Shown: positions 27,320 to 36,935 of the stretch, piece by piece | Position numbering within the stretch: position 1 is the first letter of the stretch | Layout of the letters: the number at the start of each line of letters is the position of its first letter | DNA from: Hahella sp. HN01 | Lineage (GTDB): Bacteria > Pseudomonadota > Gammaproteobacteria > Pseudomonadales > Oleiphilaceae | NCBI RefSeq assembly: GCF_018986435.1 | Contig: NZ_JAHMIN010000024.1 | Span: 48,560 to 112,559 of the forward strand | Length of the DNA: 64,000 nucleotides | Direction of reading: 5' to 3' | Notes under the pieces: model-generated | What the model was told of the DNA's origin: nothing | Database searches by the model: none | Seen by the model: only the letters and a program-made list of their open reading frames with translations | Translations under genes and position numbers: made by a program

Positions 27320-29557
27320 CTAGAGGGTTTCCAGCGGATCAACGTCAATCAGCCATTTAAAGCTTGAGGGGGTTGCGATGCCTTCACTATATCGTAGCCA
27401 ATGCTTCAGAAACTGGCGCAACTCTGCTTTTTGAGGAGCAAATAGCCACAGGATTGCATGGAAGCGGTTTTGTTTTCGCTGCATCACACTAGGGAAGGGG
27501 CCGTGCGCCTCTATCTGCAGATTGCTGTTAAATTTCAGCAGCTCCGTTAGAGACTCTCTTAGTGTCCAGAGTCCGCCGAGTGCCGCTTCCAGCGTAGGCG
27601 CCTCCGCCCGAATCAGGGCCATGCTTGTATAGGGAGGGAGCCTCCCTGCTTCGCGAATGTGCAGCTCTTCTTCACAAATAGCGTTGTAGTCCTGGGCGGC
27701 GATAGCTTGAAGTAAGGGGTGGCTTGGAAATAAGGTCTGAATAACGACTTTGCCTTCCACCGTGGAGCGTCCTGCTCTTCCGGCCACTTGCAGTAGCAAC
27801 TGCGCCGTTTTTTCCGCCGCTCTGAAGTCGCTGCTGAATAATCCACTGTCAGCGTTAATTATTCCAACCAATGCCAGGTTGGGAAAATCATGCCCCTTCG
27901 CCAACATTTGAGTGCCGACAATAATACAGGGCTCGTTGCTGCGAATTTGGTGTAGCTTATCCTGCAGGCTGCCTTTTGTTTGGGTCGTGTCGCGATCGAT
28001 ACGGATGACGGGCGTATCGGGAAATGTCGTTTCCAAGAACTCCTCGGTGCGCTCCGTGCCGGCGCCGACTGCTTTGAGAGAGTCTTGTTTGCACTTTGGA
28101 CAGCAGGTGGGGAGTGAGTATGTGCTATCACAATGATGGCAGCGGAGTTGGGCGGCTTTCATGTGATAGGTCAGGCGAGCGTCGCAGTTTCGGCACTCCG
28201 CCAGCCACCCGCATTCGACGCACATTAATGTGGGAGAGAACCCTCGGCGATTGATGAACAACATGACTTGGCGCTGCTCAGCCAAGTGTTGCTTTATCTC
28301 CTCTAATAAAGGAGGGGAGATCCCGCCATACAGAGGGCGGCTTTTAATATCCAGCAGTCTGATACTTGGAGTGCTGGCGTTGACGGCTCGTTGTCGCAAC
28401 AAAATAGACTCATAACGCCCAGCGCTGGCATTCATGAGAGATTCCAGCGAGGGGGTGGCGGAGCCCAGTACGATAGGGCAGTTATGCTCCTTGGCGCGCA
28501 AAATGGCGAGGTCTCTTGCGTTATAACGAGCGCCGTCCTGCTGCTTAAATGAGCTGTCGTGCTCTTCATCCACAATAATCCCAGCCAGATTATTGAAGGG
28601 GAGAAACACCGCAGAACGAGTTCCAATGACAATCTGTGTACGTCCTTCCAGAACATTTATCCAAACACGCATGCGTTCTTTATCCGTGAGAGCGCTGTGG
28701 TATGCGGCCACCTTGTCGCCAAAACGAGAAGCGAAGCGCTGTCTCAGCTGGGGCGTGAGTGATATCTCTGGCGCAAGAGCAAGAAACTGGCTGTCAGGAT
28801 GTTGGGCAAGAGCGAATGCGATCCAGGCTAAATAGACTTCTGTTTTTCCGCTGCCGGTGACTCCGTTCAATAATATAGTGCGGAAGCTGCCTGGATTAGA
28901 GGTGATCGTGTTGAGAGCGTCCTGTTGCTCTTGGTTGAGCGGCGGCGCAACAACCTGAGTTGTGGCGGCGTTATTCCCAGGAATATAAGAATGGGACTGA
29001 ATCAGTCCTTTTTCGTTAAGGGCGCGCAATTGGGTGAGAGAGTACCCTTGGGCGGTGATATCGTTTTGGAGCATGGACTTTTTTTGTGAGAGCACGCTCC
29101 ACAACTGCTTTTGCTTGGCTCCTCGTATCAGGTGGTCTGCATTGCCTGCTGAGAGACCCAACGAAGATACCGTCCAGTAAGTCTCCTGCAATGAATTGAT
29201 GATATCTGCATCAATACTTGCCGTGCGCAGAGGTGGAGGGAGGGCGGCGAACGCAACCTCGCCTATCGGGGCATGATAATAATCGGCGACCCACTGACAT
29301 AGCTGGAGGATGACGGGCGGAATCAATGGCGCACGATCAAGTATCTTTGCAACGGGTTTGAGTCGTGACACTGGCAGTTCCGACTCGCTGGGTGTGGCGA
29401 GGACGACGCCAGTCAGGCTCCTGCGTCCAAAAGGTACTTGTACTCGCGTGCCCGGTGAGTACTCTTCCCTTTGGTCTGAGGGCTGTGACGGAAGATAGTC
29501 AAATTGCCTGCGGAGAGGGACTGGCAGCGCTACGCTTACTACGAAAGAGGTTGACAT
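27320..29557 (-). CDS. priA: Primosomal protein N' (replication restart helicase)
   Basis: PriA recognises stalled forks and reloads the replisome. The 745-residue protein has an N-terminal DNA-binding domain ([15 protein letters not shown]), a helicase core with Walker [16 protein letters not shown] and Walker [17 protein letters not shown], and eight zinc-binding cysteines within [17 protein letters not shown] and [18 protein letters not shown]. Motifs V and VI are [13 protein letters not shown] and [11 protein letters not shown]. The ATG at 29557 lies inside a rightward promoter candidate for rpmE. The length is close to the usual 730 residues. Confidence 0.97.
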   Translation of the reverse strand: MSTSFVVSVALPVPLRRQFDYLPSQPSDQREEYSPGTRVQVPFGRRSLTGVVLATPSESELPVSRLKPVAKILDRAPLIPPVILQLCQWVADYYHAPIGEVAFAALPPPLRTASIDADIINSLQETYWTVSSLGLSAGNADHLIRGAKQKQLWSVLSQKKSMLQNDITAQGYSLTQLRALNEKGLIQSHSYIPGNNAATTQVVAPPLNQEQQDALNTITSNPGSFRTILLNGVTGSGKTEVYLAWIAFALAQHPDSQFLALAPEISLTPQLRQRFASRFGDKVAAYHSALTDKERMRVWINVLEGRTQIVIGTRSAVFLPFNNLAGIIVDEEHDSSFKQQDGARYNARDLAILRAKEHNCPIVLGSATPSLESLMNASAGRYESILLRQRAVNASTPSIRLLDIKSRPLYGGISPPLLEEIKQHLAEQRQVMLFINRRGFSPTLMCVECGWLAECRNCDARLTYHMKAAQLRCHHCDSTYSLPTCCPKCKQDSLKAVGAGTERTEEFLETTFPDTPVIRIDRDTTQTKGSLQDKLHQIRSNEPCIIVGTQMLAKGHDFPNLALVGIINADSGLFSSDFRAAEKTAQLLLQVAGRAGRSTVEGKVVIQTLFPSHPLLQAIAAQDYNAICEEELHIREAGRLPPYTSMALIRAEAPTLEAALGGLWTLRESLTELLKFNSNLQIEAHGPFPSVMQRKQNRFHAILWLFAPQKAELRQFLKHWLRYSEGIATPSSFKWLIDVDPLETL

Positions 29558-29608
29558 TTCAGATTATAGGAATCTAATGCTTGTGAATTGTTCACAATCT
29601 GGTATGAT
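29551..29608 (+). promoter_or_regulatory. rpmE promoter region with two -10 candidates and a 17-base palindrome
   Basis: TTGACA (29551-29556) is followed after 16 bases by TCTAAT (29573-29578), a good sigma-70 pair whose -35 overlaps the priA start codon. A second, extended -10, TGG-TATGAT (29600-29608), has TTGTGA (29581-29586) as a possible -35. Between them is the perfect palindrome TTGTGAA-TTG-TTCACAA (29581-29597). It resembles a CRP site but has a 5-base rather than 6-base centre between TGTGA and TCACA. Confidence 0.5.
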
Positions 29609-29717
29609 CACGCGTCTTTTCCACAGGCCAAATTGGTTGTGCGCTAGTTTGCCTAACATTGCGGTGCCCGACAAGTTCAGGGTTCGGGTAGCGGCAGTTT
29701 TTAAGCGAGGTAAGGTT

Positions 29718-29936
29718 ATGAAGCAAGGTATTCACCCGGAATATAAAGAAATTACTGCAACTTGCAGTTGCGGTAATGTTATCAAGACCAAGTCTACTCT
29801 GTGTGAAAATATTCACATCGACGTATGCTCCAGCTGCCACCCTTTCTATACTGGTAAGCAGAAGGTTCTGGATACTGGTGGACGTATCGATCGCTTTAAG
29901 AAGCGTTTCGGTGGTCGCATGGGTCGTTCCAGCTAA
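29718..29936 (+). CDS. rpmE: 50S ribosomal protein L31 (zinc-binding type)
   Basis: A 72-residue ribosomal protein. It starts [20 protein letters not shown] and has the four zinc-binding cysteines in CSC and CSSC, marking the zinc-containing form rather than the zinc-free paralogue. It ends [14 protein letters not shown]. The correct start is the ATG at 29718 with TAAGG upstream; in-frame reading to 29577 is not coding. It is divergent from priA and followed by a strong terminator, so it is a single-gene unit. Confidence 0.98.
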   Translation: MKQGIHPEYKEITATCSCGNVIKTKSTLCENIHIDVCSSCHPFYTGKQKVLDTGGRIDRFKKRFGGRMGRSS

Positions 29937-29955
29937 TCGCAGAACACCCAATAAT

Positions 29956-29982
29956 AAAAAAGGCGCCTCTGGCGCCTTTTTT
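29956..29982 (+). terminator. Intrinsic terminator after rpmE
   Basis: A perfect hairpin GGCGCC-TCT-GGCGCC (29962-29976), flanked by six A before and six T after. It lies 20 bases past the rpmE stop. The A run could also let it work on the opposite strand. Confidence 0.9.
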
Positions 29983-30177
29983 ATTTTCTGGACCAGCATC
30001 GCCCCAAGTTTAGCTTAAGTCGCTGAAACCGCCGTGGTTTCCCTTGAGTGCAGAAATTAAACAAGTAATAATGTGCCTCCGGTTCTTTCGGGCAATATAA
30101 AATATATAAAAAAGTGGAGGTTCGTTTAGCCTTTGGAGGCGACGGTAATCCCATCATTAGAGAGTAGGATAAAAGCA

Positions 30178-31449
30178 ATGTCAGACGAGTTGAAAAAAGC
30201 GGCGCTGGAGTATCATGCACAACCGCGCCCGGGTAAGTTGAGTGTTGAGATTACCAAACCTACGGCGACTTCTCGTGATCTGTCCCTGGCTTATAGCCCG
30301 GGCGTAGCTGAGCCTGTTCGCGAAATCGCCAAAGATGCGGAAAATGCATATCGCTACACCAATAAGGGGAATTTGGTCGCAGTGATATCTGATGGGACGG
30401 CCATTCTTGGGCTGGGTAACTTGGGGCCTTTGGCCAGTAAGCCGGTCATGGAAGGCAAAGGCGTACTGTTCAAGCGTTTTGCCGGGATCGACGTTTTTGA
30501 TATCGAAGTCAAAGCGGAGAGCCCACAGGCGTTTATCGACACAGTCGCTCGTATTGCGGATACCTTTGGGGGCATTAACCTTGAAGACATCAAAGCGCCG
30601 GAGTGCTTTGAGATAGAGAGAGTGCTTATTGAGCAGTGCTCTATTCCAGTATTCCATGACGACCAGCATGGCACGGCTATTGTTACGGCGGCGGGTATGC
30701 TGAATGCCCTGGAGCTGCAAGGCAAACAAATTGGCGAAGCCAAGATTGTGTGTCTGGGCGCGGGCGCTGCGGCGGTGGCCTGTATGAAGCTTTTAATTAG
30801 CTGCGGCGCGAAATCGGAAAATATCTATATGATTGACCGTAAAGGCGTTATTCATAGTGGTCGTGACGACCTTAACCAATATAAGGCTATGTTTGCTCTG
30901 GATACCGATAAGCGTACCCTGGCTGACGCTTGCGAAGGTGCTGACGTATTTGTGGGGCTTTCAGGGCCGGATCTGCTTTCAGTCGATATGTTGAAGAGCA
31001 TGGCTCCGAATCCGGTGATTTTCGCTTGCTCTAATCCTGATCCTGAAATCAAGCCTGAGCTGGCGTTGGCGGCTCGTGATGACTTGATTATGGCGACAGG
31101 ACGTTCTGATTATCCGAACCAGGTTAATAACGTACTGGGTTTCCCCTTCATTTTCCGTGGCGCTCTTGATGTTCGTGCGACTGCTATCAATGAAGAGATG
31201 AAGGTCGCGGCAGTGAACGCTATCCGTGAACTGGCCAAACAACCTGTGCCACAAGATGTTGTTGACGCTTATGGCGGCGAAAAGTTTGAGTTTGGTAAGA
31301 ACTATATTATCCCCAAACCGATGGACGTTCGTCTGTTGACCGAAGTATGTGCGGCTGTCGCCAGAGCGGCGGTTGACTCAGGTGTGGCTCGTTTGCCTTA
31401 CCCCGAGCACTACCCATTGAACTCAATCGATGATATTAAAATCGTGTGA
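30178..31449 (+). CDS. maeB: NADP-dependent malic enzyme, short form
   Basis: Oxidative decarboxylation of malate to pyruvate. The 423-residue protein covers only the malic enzyme part: [55 protein letters not shown] with metal ligands, and a nucleotide-binding [16 protein letters not shown]. It lacks the C-terminal phosphotransacetylase-like domain that makes E. coli MaeB about 760 residues. The complete ending and following terminator show that it is naturally short, as I recall for pseudomonads. The ATG at 30178 has AGGA upstream. Cofactor preference is inferred from the family. Confidence 0.93.
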   Translation: MSDELKKAALEYHAQPRPGKLSVEITKPTATSRDLSLAYSPGVAEPVREIAKDAENAYRYTNKGNLVAVISDGTAILGLGNLGPLASKPVMEGKGVLFKRFAGIDVFDIEVKAESPQAFIDTVARIADTFGGINLEDIKAPECFEIERVLIEQCSIPVFHDDQHGTAIVTAAGMLNALELQGKQIGEAKIVCLGAGAAAVACMKLLISCGAKSENIYMIDRKGVIHSGRDDLNQYKAMFALDTDKRTLADACEGADVFVGLSGPDLLSVDMLKSMAPNPVIFACSNPDPEIKPELALAARDDLIMATGRSDYPNQVNNVLGFPFIFRGALDVRATAINEEMKVAAVNAIRELAKQPVPQDVVDAYGGEKFEFGKNYIIPKPMDVRLLTEVCAAVARAAVDSGVARLPYPEHYPLNSIDDIKIV

Positions 31450-31464
31450 TTTGAGTTGACGAAT

Positions 31465-31492
31465 AAAAAGCCGCGCAATTGCGCGGCTTTTT
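31465..31492 (+). terminator. Intrinsic terminator after maeB
   Basis: A perfect 28-base palindrome made of AAAAAGCCGCGCAA and its complement, ending in five T. The symmetric A and T runs make it potentially bidirectional, serving maeB and also leftward ponA, whose stop codon is about 65 bases away. Confidence 0.9.
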
Positions 31493-31557
31493 ATGGCGCT
31501 GACCCGTCCTGAATAGAATTGGTGCTTACTCCAGGACTAGGCTCGCGAAGGGGCGGG

Positions 31558-33969
31558 CTAATTAAAAATCATCTCCATTAGCGGCGTATCGCTTGAGCCA
31601 CTGCTTCCGCCATCATAGGTGGGTGAGTCTTGTCTTACTACCTGTGGTACTGTTTCCGCTTTAAACATTTCGAAAATCGCATTTTCCTGTCCGGGCGCGG
31701 CGCGCTCGCCCGTATCTGGGTCAATTTTTACGGTGACTATGCCTGGGGGCTGTTTTAGCTGCGCTTCCGGCATGTCCTTAAGTGCGTCTTCCATGAAGTC
31801 TATCCATATGGGGAGCGCTGCGCGACTACCATATTCACGACGGCCCAATGTCGAAGGCTGGTCAAAGCCTACCCAAACAGTTGTCGCGATATTGGCGTTG
31901 TAGCCGGAGAACCAGGCGTCGACCTGATCATTGGTTGTGCCGGTTTTGCCTGCCAGGTCGTTTCTGCCAAGGGACATGGCTTTAGTTCCTGTGCCGCGTT
32001 TAATAACGTCCTGCAGAATGCTGTTCAAAATGTAAACCGATCTCGGGTCGGCAATAGGGGGAGCAATATTGGCCTGATGTTGGTCATTGCTAGATGCAGT
32101 CTTGCGATTGTTGTCACATTGGGTGCATGCCACTGCTGGATTGCTTTGATAAACCACTTTGCCGTTATAGTCGATGACTTTATCGATAAGGTAAGGGCTT
32201 ACTTTGTACCCGCCGTTGGCAATGGCGGCATAGCCTGACACGACATTCATTGGCGTGTACTCAACCGAGCCCAAAGCAAGTGAGAGGTTGCGAGGAATGC
32301 GGCTTTCTTCAAATCCAGCTTGTGAGAGGAAATTGACGGTGGTATCTATGCCTATCTTTTGCAGAAGGCGTATGGATACAAGGTTGCGGGACTGATAAAG
32401 CGCCTTTCTCAATCTCATTGGGCCGTTAAAGTTCAACGATGAGTTTTGCGGCCGCCACGAGTCCTCCAGATTGGCGTCTTCGAAAACAACGGGGGCGTCA
32501 TTTATTGTTGTCGAAGCGGTGGCGCCATTCTCCAGCGCCGCCAGATAAACAAAGGGTTTGAAGTTTGAGCCGGGTTGTCTCAATGCTTGAGTCGCGCGGT
32601 TGAATTTGCTCAAGAAGAAATCAAAGCCGCCAGTAAGCGCCAAAATGGCTCCATCCTCCGGTGCTAGTGAAACTACGGCGCCTTGAACGTTGGGGATTTG
32701 GCTGAGGAACAGTTTGTCTTCGTGCGACTTCACATAAATGACATCGCCTTGCTTGAATATATCCTCCGCTTTTTTGGGAGAGCCGCCGCGTTCATTAACA
32801 TGAACATACTTGCGCGCCCATGCCATGCCTTCCCAGAGTAGTGTGGCGGTGTCGCCAGAAGACATTAGGAGAGTCGCTTTCTTCTCTGTGACGGCGATAA
32901 CCCATGCGGGCTTGAGTTCTCCAACAGAAGGGAATTCTTTTAAGCGCTCCGCAACAATATTAAGTGCGTCTTCTCCCTCTGGCGCATCAATGTGTCCGGC
33001 GGGGCCTTTGTAGCCATGACGCTCGCTATACTCGACGAGCCCCCGCTTTAAGGCTGCGTCCGCTTCTTTCTGCAATTTGCTATCTATCGTCAGAATGACA
33101 TTGTAACCATCGGTATAGGCATCGACGCCAAACCGGTTGACAATTTCCTGGCGCGCCATCTCCGCTACGTAAGGCGCATCAGCCTCAGGTTGTGCTCCAT
33201 GGTAACTGGCTGTAACTGGCGCTTTGCGCGCCTCGGCCTGCTGCTCTGGAGTAATCATACCCAGCTCCTGCATACGGCCTAGTATCCAGTTTCTGCGGAT
33301 TAGCGCCCGATCCGGTGAGGCGATAGGGTTATATTTGGATGGAGCTTTTGGAAGACCTGCGATCATCGCAGCCTGAGCAAGTGTCAGTTCTTTGATGCTC
33401 TTCCCATAATAAGCATTTGCTGCCGCCTCTATGCCATATGCCCTATTCCCCAGATAGATTTTGTTTAGGTAAAGTTCAAGGATTTCCGGTTTTCCAAGTT
33501 CGCGCTCAATCTTTAAAGCCAAAAGTATCTCATTGAATTTTCGGTCGAAAGTGCGTTCCTGGCTGAGAAAGAAGTTTTTTGCGACTTGCATTGTAATCGT
33601 GCTGCCGCCGGACTGAATGCGACCAGTACTGGCAAGTTGCAAAGAAGCGCGCGCCAAGCTTTTTACATTAACGCCTTGGTGTTCGAAGAAAGCGGAGTCT
33701 TCCGCAGCAAGGAAGGCGTTGACAAGATTTGTAGGTATTTGATTGTAGGAAACGGGCGTTCTTCGCTTTTCGCCGAATTCACCTAACAGTTGCTGGTCGC
33801 GGGTATAGATTCGCAGTGGTGTCTGGAGTTGGACGGACCTTAACTGCTCCACATCCGGCAGGTTGGGTGATAAGAAAAGATAGAAGCTGGATGCAATAAC
33901 GATACCGGCGGCGAGGCCCGCCGCGAACATCCAACTTAAAAATCGTAAGAGCCTCACAAAATTTCGCAT
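31558..33969 (-). CDS. mrcA: Penicillin-binding protein 1A (bifunctional transglycosylase/transpeptidase)
   Basis: Class A PBP that polymerises and cross-links peptidoglycan. The 803-residue protein has an N-terminal membrane anchor (about 8-30). Its glycosyltransferase domain has AAEDSAFFEHQG with the catalytic glutamate, GGSTITMQVAKNFFL and LELYLNKIYLG. An OB-like insert follows. The transpeptidase domain has RQPGSNFKPFVYLAAL (Ser nucleophile and Lys), YQSRNLVS and LAGKTGTTNDQVDAWF. It is divergent from pilMNOPQ, the ponA-pilM arrangement also known in pseudomonads. Confidence 0.97.
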   Translation of the reverse strand: MRNFVRLLRFLSWMFAAGLAAGIVIASSFYLFLSPNLPDVEQLRSVQLQTPLRIYTRDQQLLGEFGEKRRTPVSYNQIPTNLVNAFLAAEDSAFFEHQGVNVKSLARASLQLASTGRIQSGGSTITMQVAKNFFLSQERTFDRKFNEILLALKIERELGKPEILELYLNKIYLGNRAYGIEAAANAYYGKSIKELTLAQAAMIAGLPKAPSKYNPIASPDRALIRRNWILGRMQELGMITPEQQAEARKAPVTASYHGAQPEADAPYVAEMARQEIVNRFGVDAYTDGYNVILTIDSKLQKEADAALKRGLVEYSERHGYKGPAGHIDAPEGEDALNIVAERLKEFPSVGELKPAWVIAVTEKKATLLMSSGDTATLLWEGMAWARKYVHVNERGGSPKKAEDIFKQGDVIYVKSHEDKLFLSQIPNVQGAVVSLAPEDGAILALTGGFDFFLSKFNRATQALRQPGSNFKPFVYLAALENGATASTTINDAPVVFEDANLEDSWRPQNSSLNFNGPMRLRKALYQSRNLVSIRLLQKIGIDTTVNFLSQAGFEESRIPRNLSLALGSVEYTPMNVVSGYAAIANGGYKVSPYLIDKVIDYNGKVVYQSNPAVACTQCDNNRKTASSNDQHQANIAPPIADPRSVYILNSILQDVIKRGTGTKAMSLGRNDLAGKTGTTNDQVDAWFSGYNANIATTVWVGFDQPSTLGRREYGSRAALPIWIDFMEDALKDMPEAQLKQPPGIVTVKIDPDTGERAAPGQENAIFEMFKAETVPQVVRQDSPTYDGGSSGSSDTPLMEMIFN

Positions 33970-34041
33970 GTTTTTCCTGACATCTTTACAATCTATGTCT
34001 ATTATTTAAGAAATTTCTTTAGGTTTGGATAACACAGTCAG

Positions 34042-34047
34042 ATTATA
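34042..34047 (-). promoter_or_regulatory. Possible -10 box for the PBP1A gene
   Basis: The minus strand reads TATAAT here, a perfect -10 hexamer preceded by GCG, about 73 bases upstream of the PBP1A start. No convincing -35 is seen at 16-18 bases, so the call is weak. The same 177-base divergent gap must also hold the pilM promoter, which I could not identify. Confidence 0.3.
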
Positions 34048-34134
34048 CGCTTTTTGCGCTGGAGATTTTAGTAATCTTCGAATGTTGGCTATGCTTTCAG
34101 AGCAGACTTTAACCTTTTAACCGTAGTGCGATAA

Positions 34135-35210
<1,076 letters not shown>

Positions 35211-35211
<1 letters not shown>

Positions 35212-35777
35212 TGGCGCGTATTAACCTCCGTCCCTGGCGGGAAGAGCTCCGAGCTGAGCGACAGAAGCAATTTATTACAGTGCTGCTGGGTATGTTGATT
35301 ATTAGCGCTGGGGCGGGCTTTCTTTGGCATCGTTACGTTGAGGGCTCCATCGAATATCAGGTTCAGCGTAATAACTTCGTCCGTAATGAAATCGCTCAAT
35401 TAGAGAAGCAGATAAAAGAGATACGAGAGCTCAAGAAGAAACGTGATGCCTTGATCGAGCGTATGAAGGTTATTCAGGACCTTCAAGGTAAGCGGCCTAT
35501 TATTGTGCGCGTTTTTGATGAGCTGGTCAAAACAAACCCTGATGGAGTTTACTTTACCAATCTTGTTAAGAAGGGAGAAACGCTAGAGATAAAAGGCGTA
35601 GGCGAATCGAACAGCCGAATCTCTAGTTTGATGCGTAGACTCGATGAATCAGACTGGTTTAAAGAGCCAAACTTGACTTCAGTTAAGGCGCTTAGGGACG
35701 ATGAAGCTAAGAGTGCTTTTAATATGACAGTGAAGCAGGAAGCTCCAAAAGAAGATAGTAAGAAGGGAGGAGCTTAA
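35211..35777 (+). CDS. pilN: Type IV pilus inner-membrane protein PilN
   Basis: PilN pairs with PilO in the inner-membrane alignment subcomplex. The 188-residue protein begins MARINLRPWREE, the conserved PilM-binding motif (usually INLLPWR). It has one membrane helix (about 22-42), a coiled coil (about 55-85) and a small periplasmic ferredoxin-like domain. It ends in a Lys-rich tail. The start overlaps the pilM stop, so translation is coupled. Confidence 0.96.
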
Positions 35778-35778
35778 T

Positions 35779-36393
35779 ATGAGCTTTGCTGACTCTCTTG
35801 AGAGTATGAAGGGTTTTGATTTAAACGACCTGGACTTCAATAATGCTGGTTCATGGCCGGCGCCTATTAAGTTTATTTGTTGCATTATTGTCGTAGGCAT
35901 AGTTCTGGGCGCCGTATATTGGTTTGATATAAAAGACCTAAACTTAGACTTAGAAACCAAGCAAACAGAGGAAGTGGATTTAAGGAAGCAGTTTGAAGGG
36001 AAAGCTGCTCAAGTTTCTAACTTGGAAGAATATAAAGCCCAAATGGTCGAGATGGAAAAAACATTCGGCGACTTGCTTAAGCAATTGCCAAGTGATACCG
36101 AAGTGCCAGGGCTTTTGGAGGATATCTCGTCAATAGGATCCTTAAGCGGTTTGGAACTTTCCTCTATTGACTTAAGGCCTGAGGTTTCCAAAGAGTTCTA
36201 TGTAGAGCTGCCGATTGATATTAAAGTGCAAGGCGGATATCACGATTTGGCCTCTTTTGTAAGTGGTGTTGCAGGCCTATCCAGGATTGTTACTCTTCAT
36301 GACTTTACCATTAAGAGTGGTAAAGAAGGTGAGGCCTTGTCTATGGATATTCAGGCTAAAACTTATCGTTATAATGCTGGCGGGGCTAAATAA
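35779..36393 (+). CDS. pilO: Type IV pilus inner-membrane protein PilO
   Basis: PilO heterodimerises with PilN and contacts PilP. The 204-residue protein starts MSFADSLESMKGFDLNDLDFNN and has a membrane helix near residues 32-52 (ICCIIVVGIVLGAVYWF). A coiled coil (about 60-95) leads into a periplasmic domain with LLKQLPSDTEVPGLLEDIS and LSRIVTLHDFTI. The ATG is one base after the pilN stop. The base composition is clearly more AT-rich than in flanking housekeeping genes. Confidence 0.96.
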   Translation: MSFADSLESMKGFDLNDLDFNNAGSWPAPIKFICCIIVVGIVLGAVYWFDIKDLNLDLETKQTEEVDLRKQFEGKAAQVSNLEEYKAQMVEMEKTFGDLLKQLPSDTEVPGLLEDISSIGSLSGLELSSIDLRPEVSKEFYVELPIDIKVQGGYHDLASFVSGVAGLSRIVTLHDFTIKSGKEGEALSMDIQAKTYRYNAGGAK

Positions 36394-36935
36394 TGAAGAG
36401 GATTATATTTACTACCGCTTTAGTTGTGCTTTTTGGGGGAGTAGGAGGGTGTTCGTCGAATGCCGGATTTGACGATTTGCAGGCCTTTGTTAAAGAGGTA
36501 AAAGCGAGGCCCAAGAAGCGTATCGAGCCACTGCCTGAGCCAAAAGCATATCAAGCATTTTCCTACAGTACGGCAAATCGTAGGTCTCCTTTTGCTCCTC
36601 CTCAGGAGTTGAAGCTGGCGCAGATTGAAGATAAGCCTAAGAGTAACGTGAAGCCCGACTTTGATAGACCTCCTGAGTTGCTTGAGAGCTTCCCTATTGG
36701 TTCCATGAGTATGGTTGGAACAATAAATAAAGACGGCGAAACTACCCTGTATGCTTTGGTGAATGATGGGCAAGGAGGTATTCACCGAGTAAGAAAAGGA
36801 CAATATATGGGGAAGAATCACGGAAGAGTTGTTTCAATATCTGACACTGGTGTTGATATTGTAGAAATAGTTTCTGATGGGCAGGGCGGTTGGTTTGAAC
36901 GGCCGAGGACCCTCGGGTTGAAGGAAGTAAATTAA
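36393..36935 (+). CDS. pilP: Type IV pilus assembly lipoprotein PilP
   Basis: PilP is an inner-membrane lipoprotein that joins PilNO to the PilQ secretin. The 180-residue protein has a signal sequence and lipobox GGVGGC near residue 20. A proline-rich linker follows (KRIEPLPEPKAYQAFSYS), then a beta-sandwich domain with SMSMVGTINKDGETTLYALVNDGQGGIHRVRKGQYMG. It overlaps pilO by one base (TAATG) and pilQ likewise. Confidence 0.96.
   Translation: MKRIIFTTALVVLFGGVGGCSSNAGFDDLQAFVKEVKARPKKRIEPLPEPKAYQAFSYSTANRRSPFAPPQELKLAQIEDKPKSNVKPDFDRPPELLESFPIGSMSMVGTINKDGETTLYALVNDGQGGIHRVRKGQYMGKNHGRVVSISDTGVDIVEIVSDGQGGWFERPRTLGLKEVN

Noticed and set aside
29581..29597. CRP binding site at the rpmE palindrome
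   Set aside because: TGTGA and TCACA are separated by 5 rather than 6 bases, so it is reported only as a palindrome.
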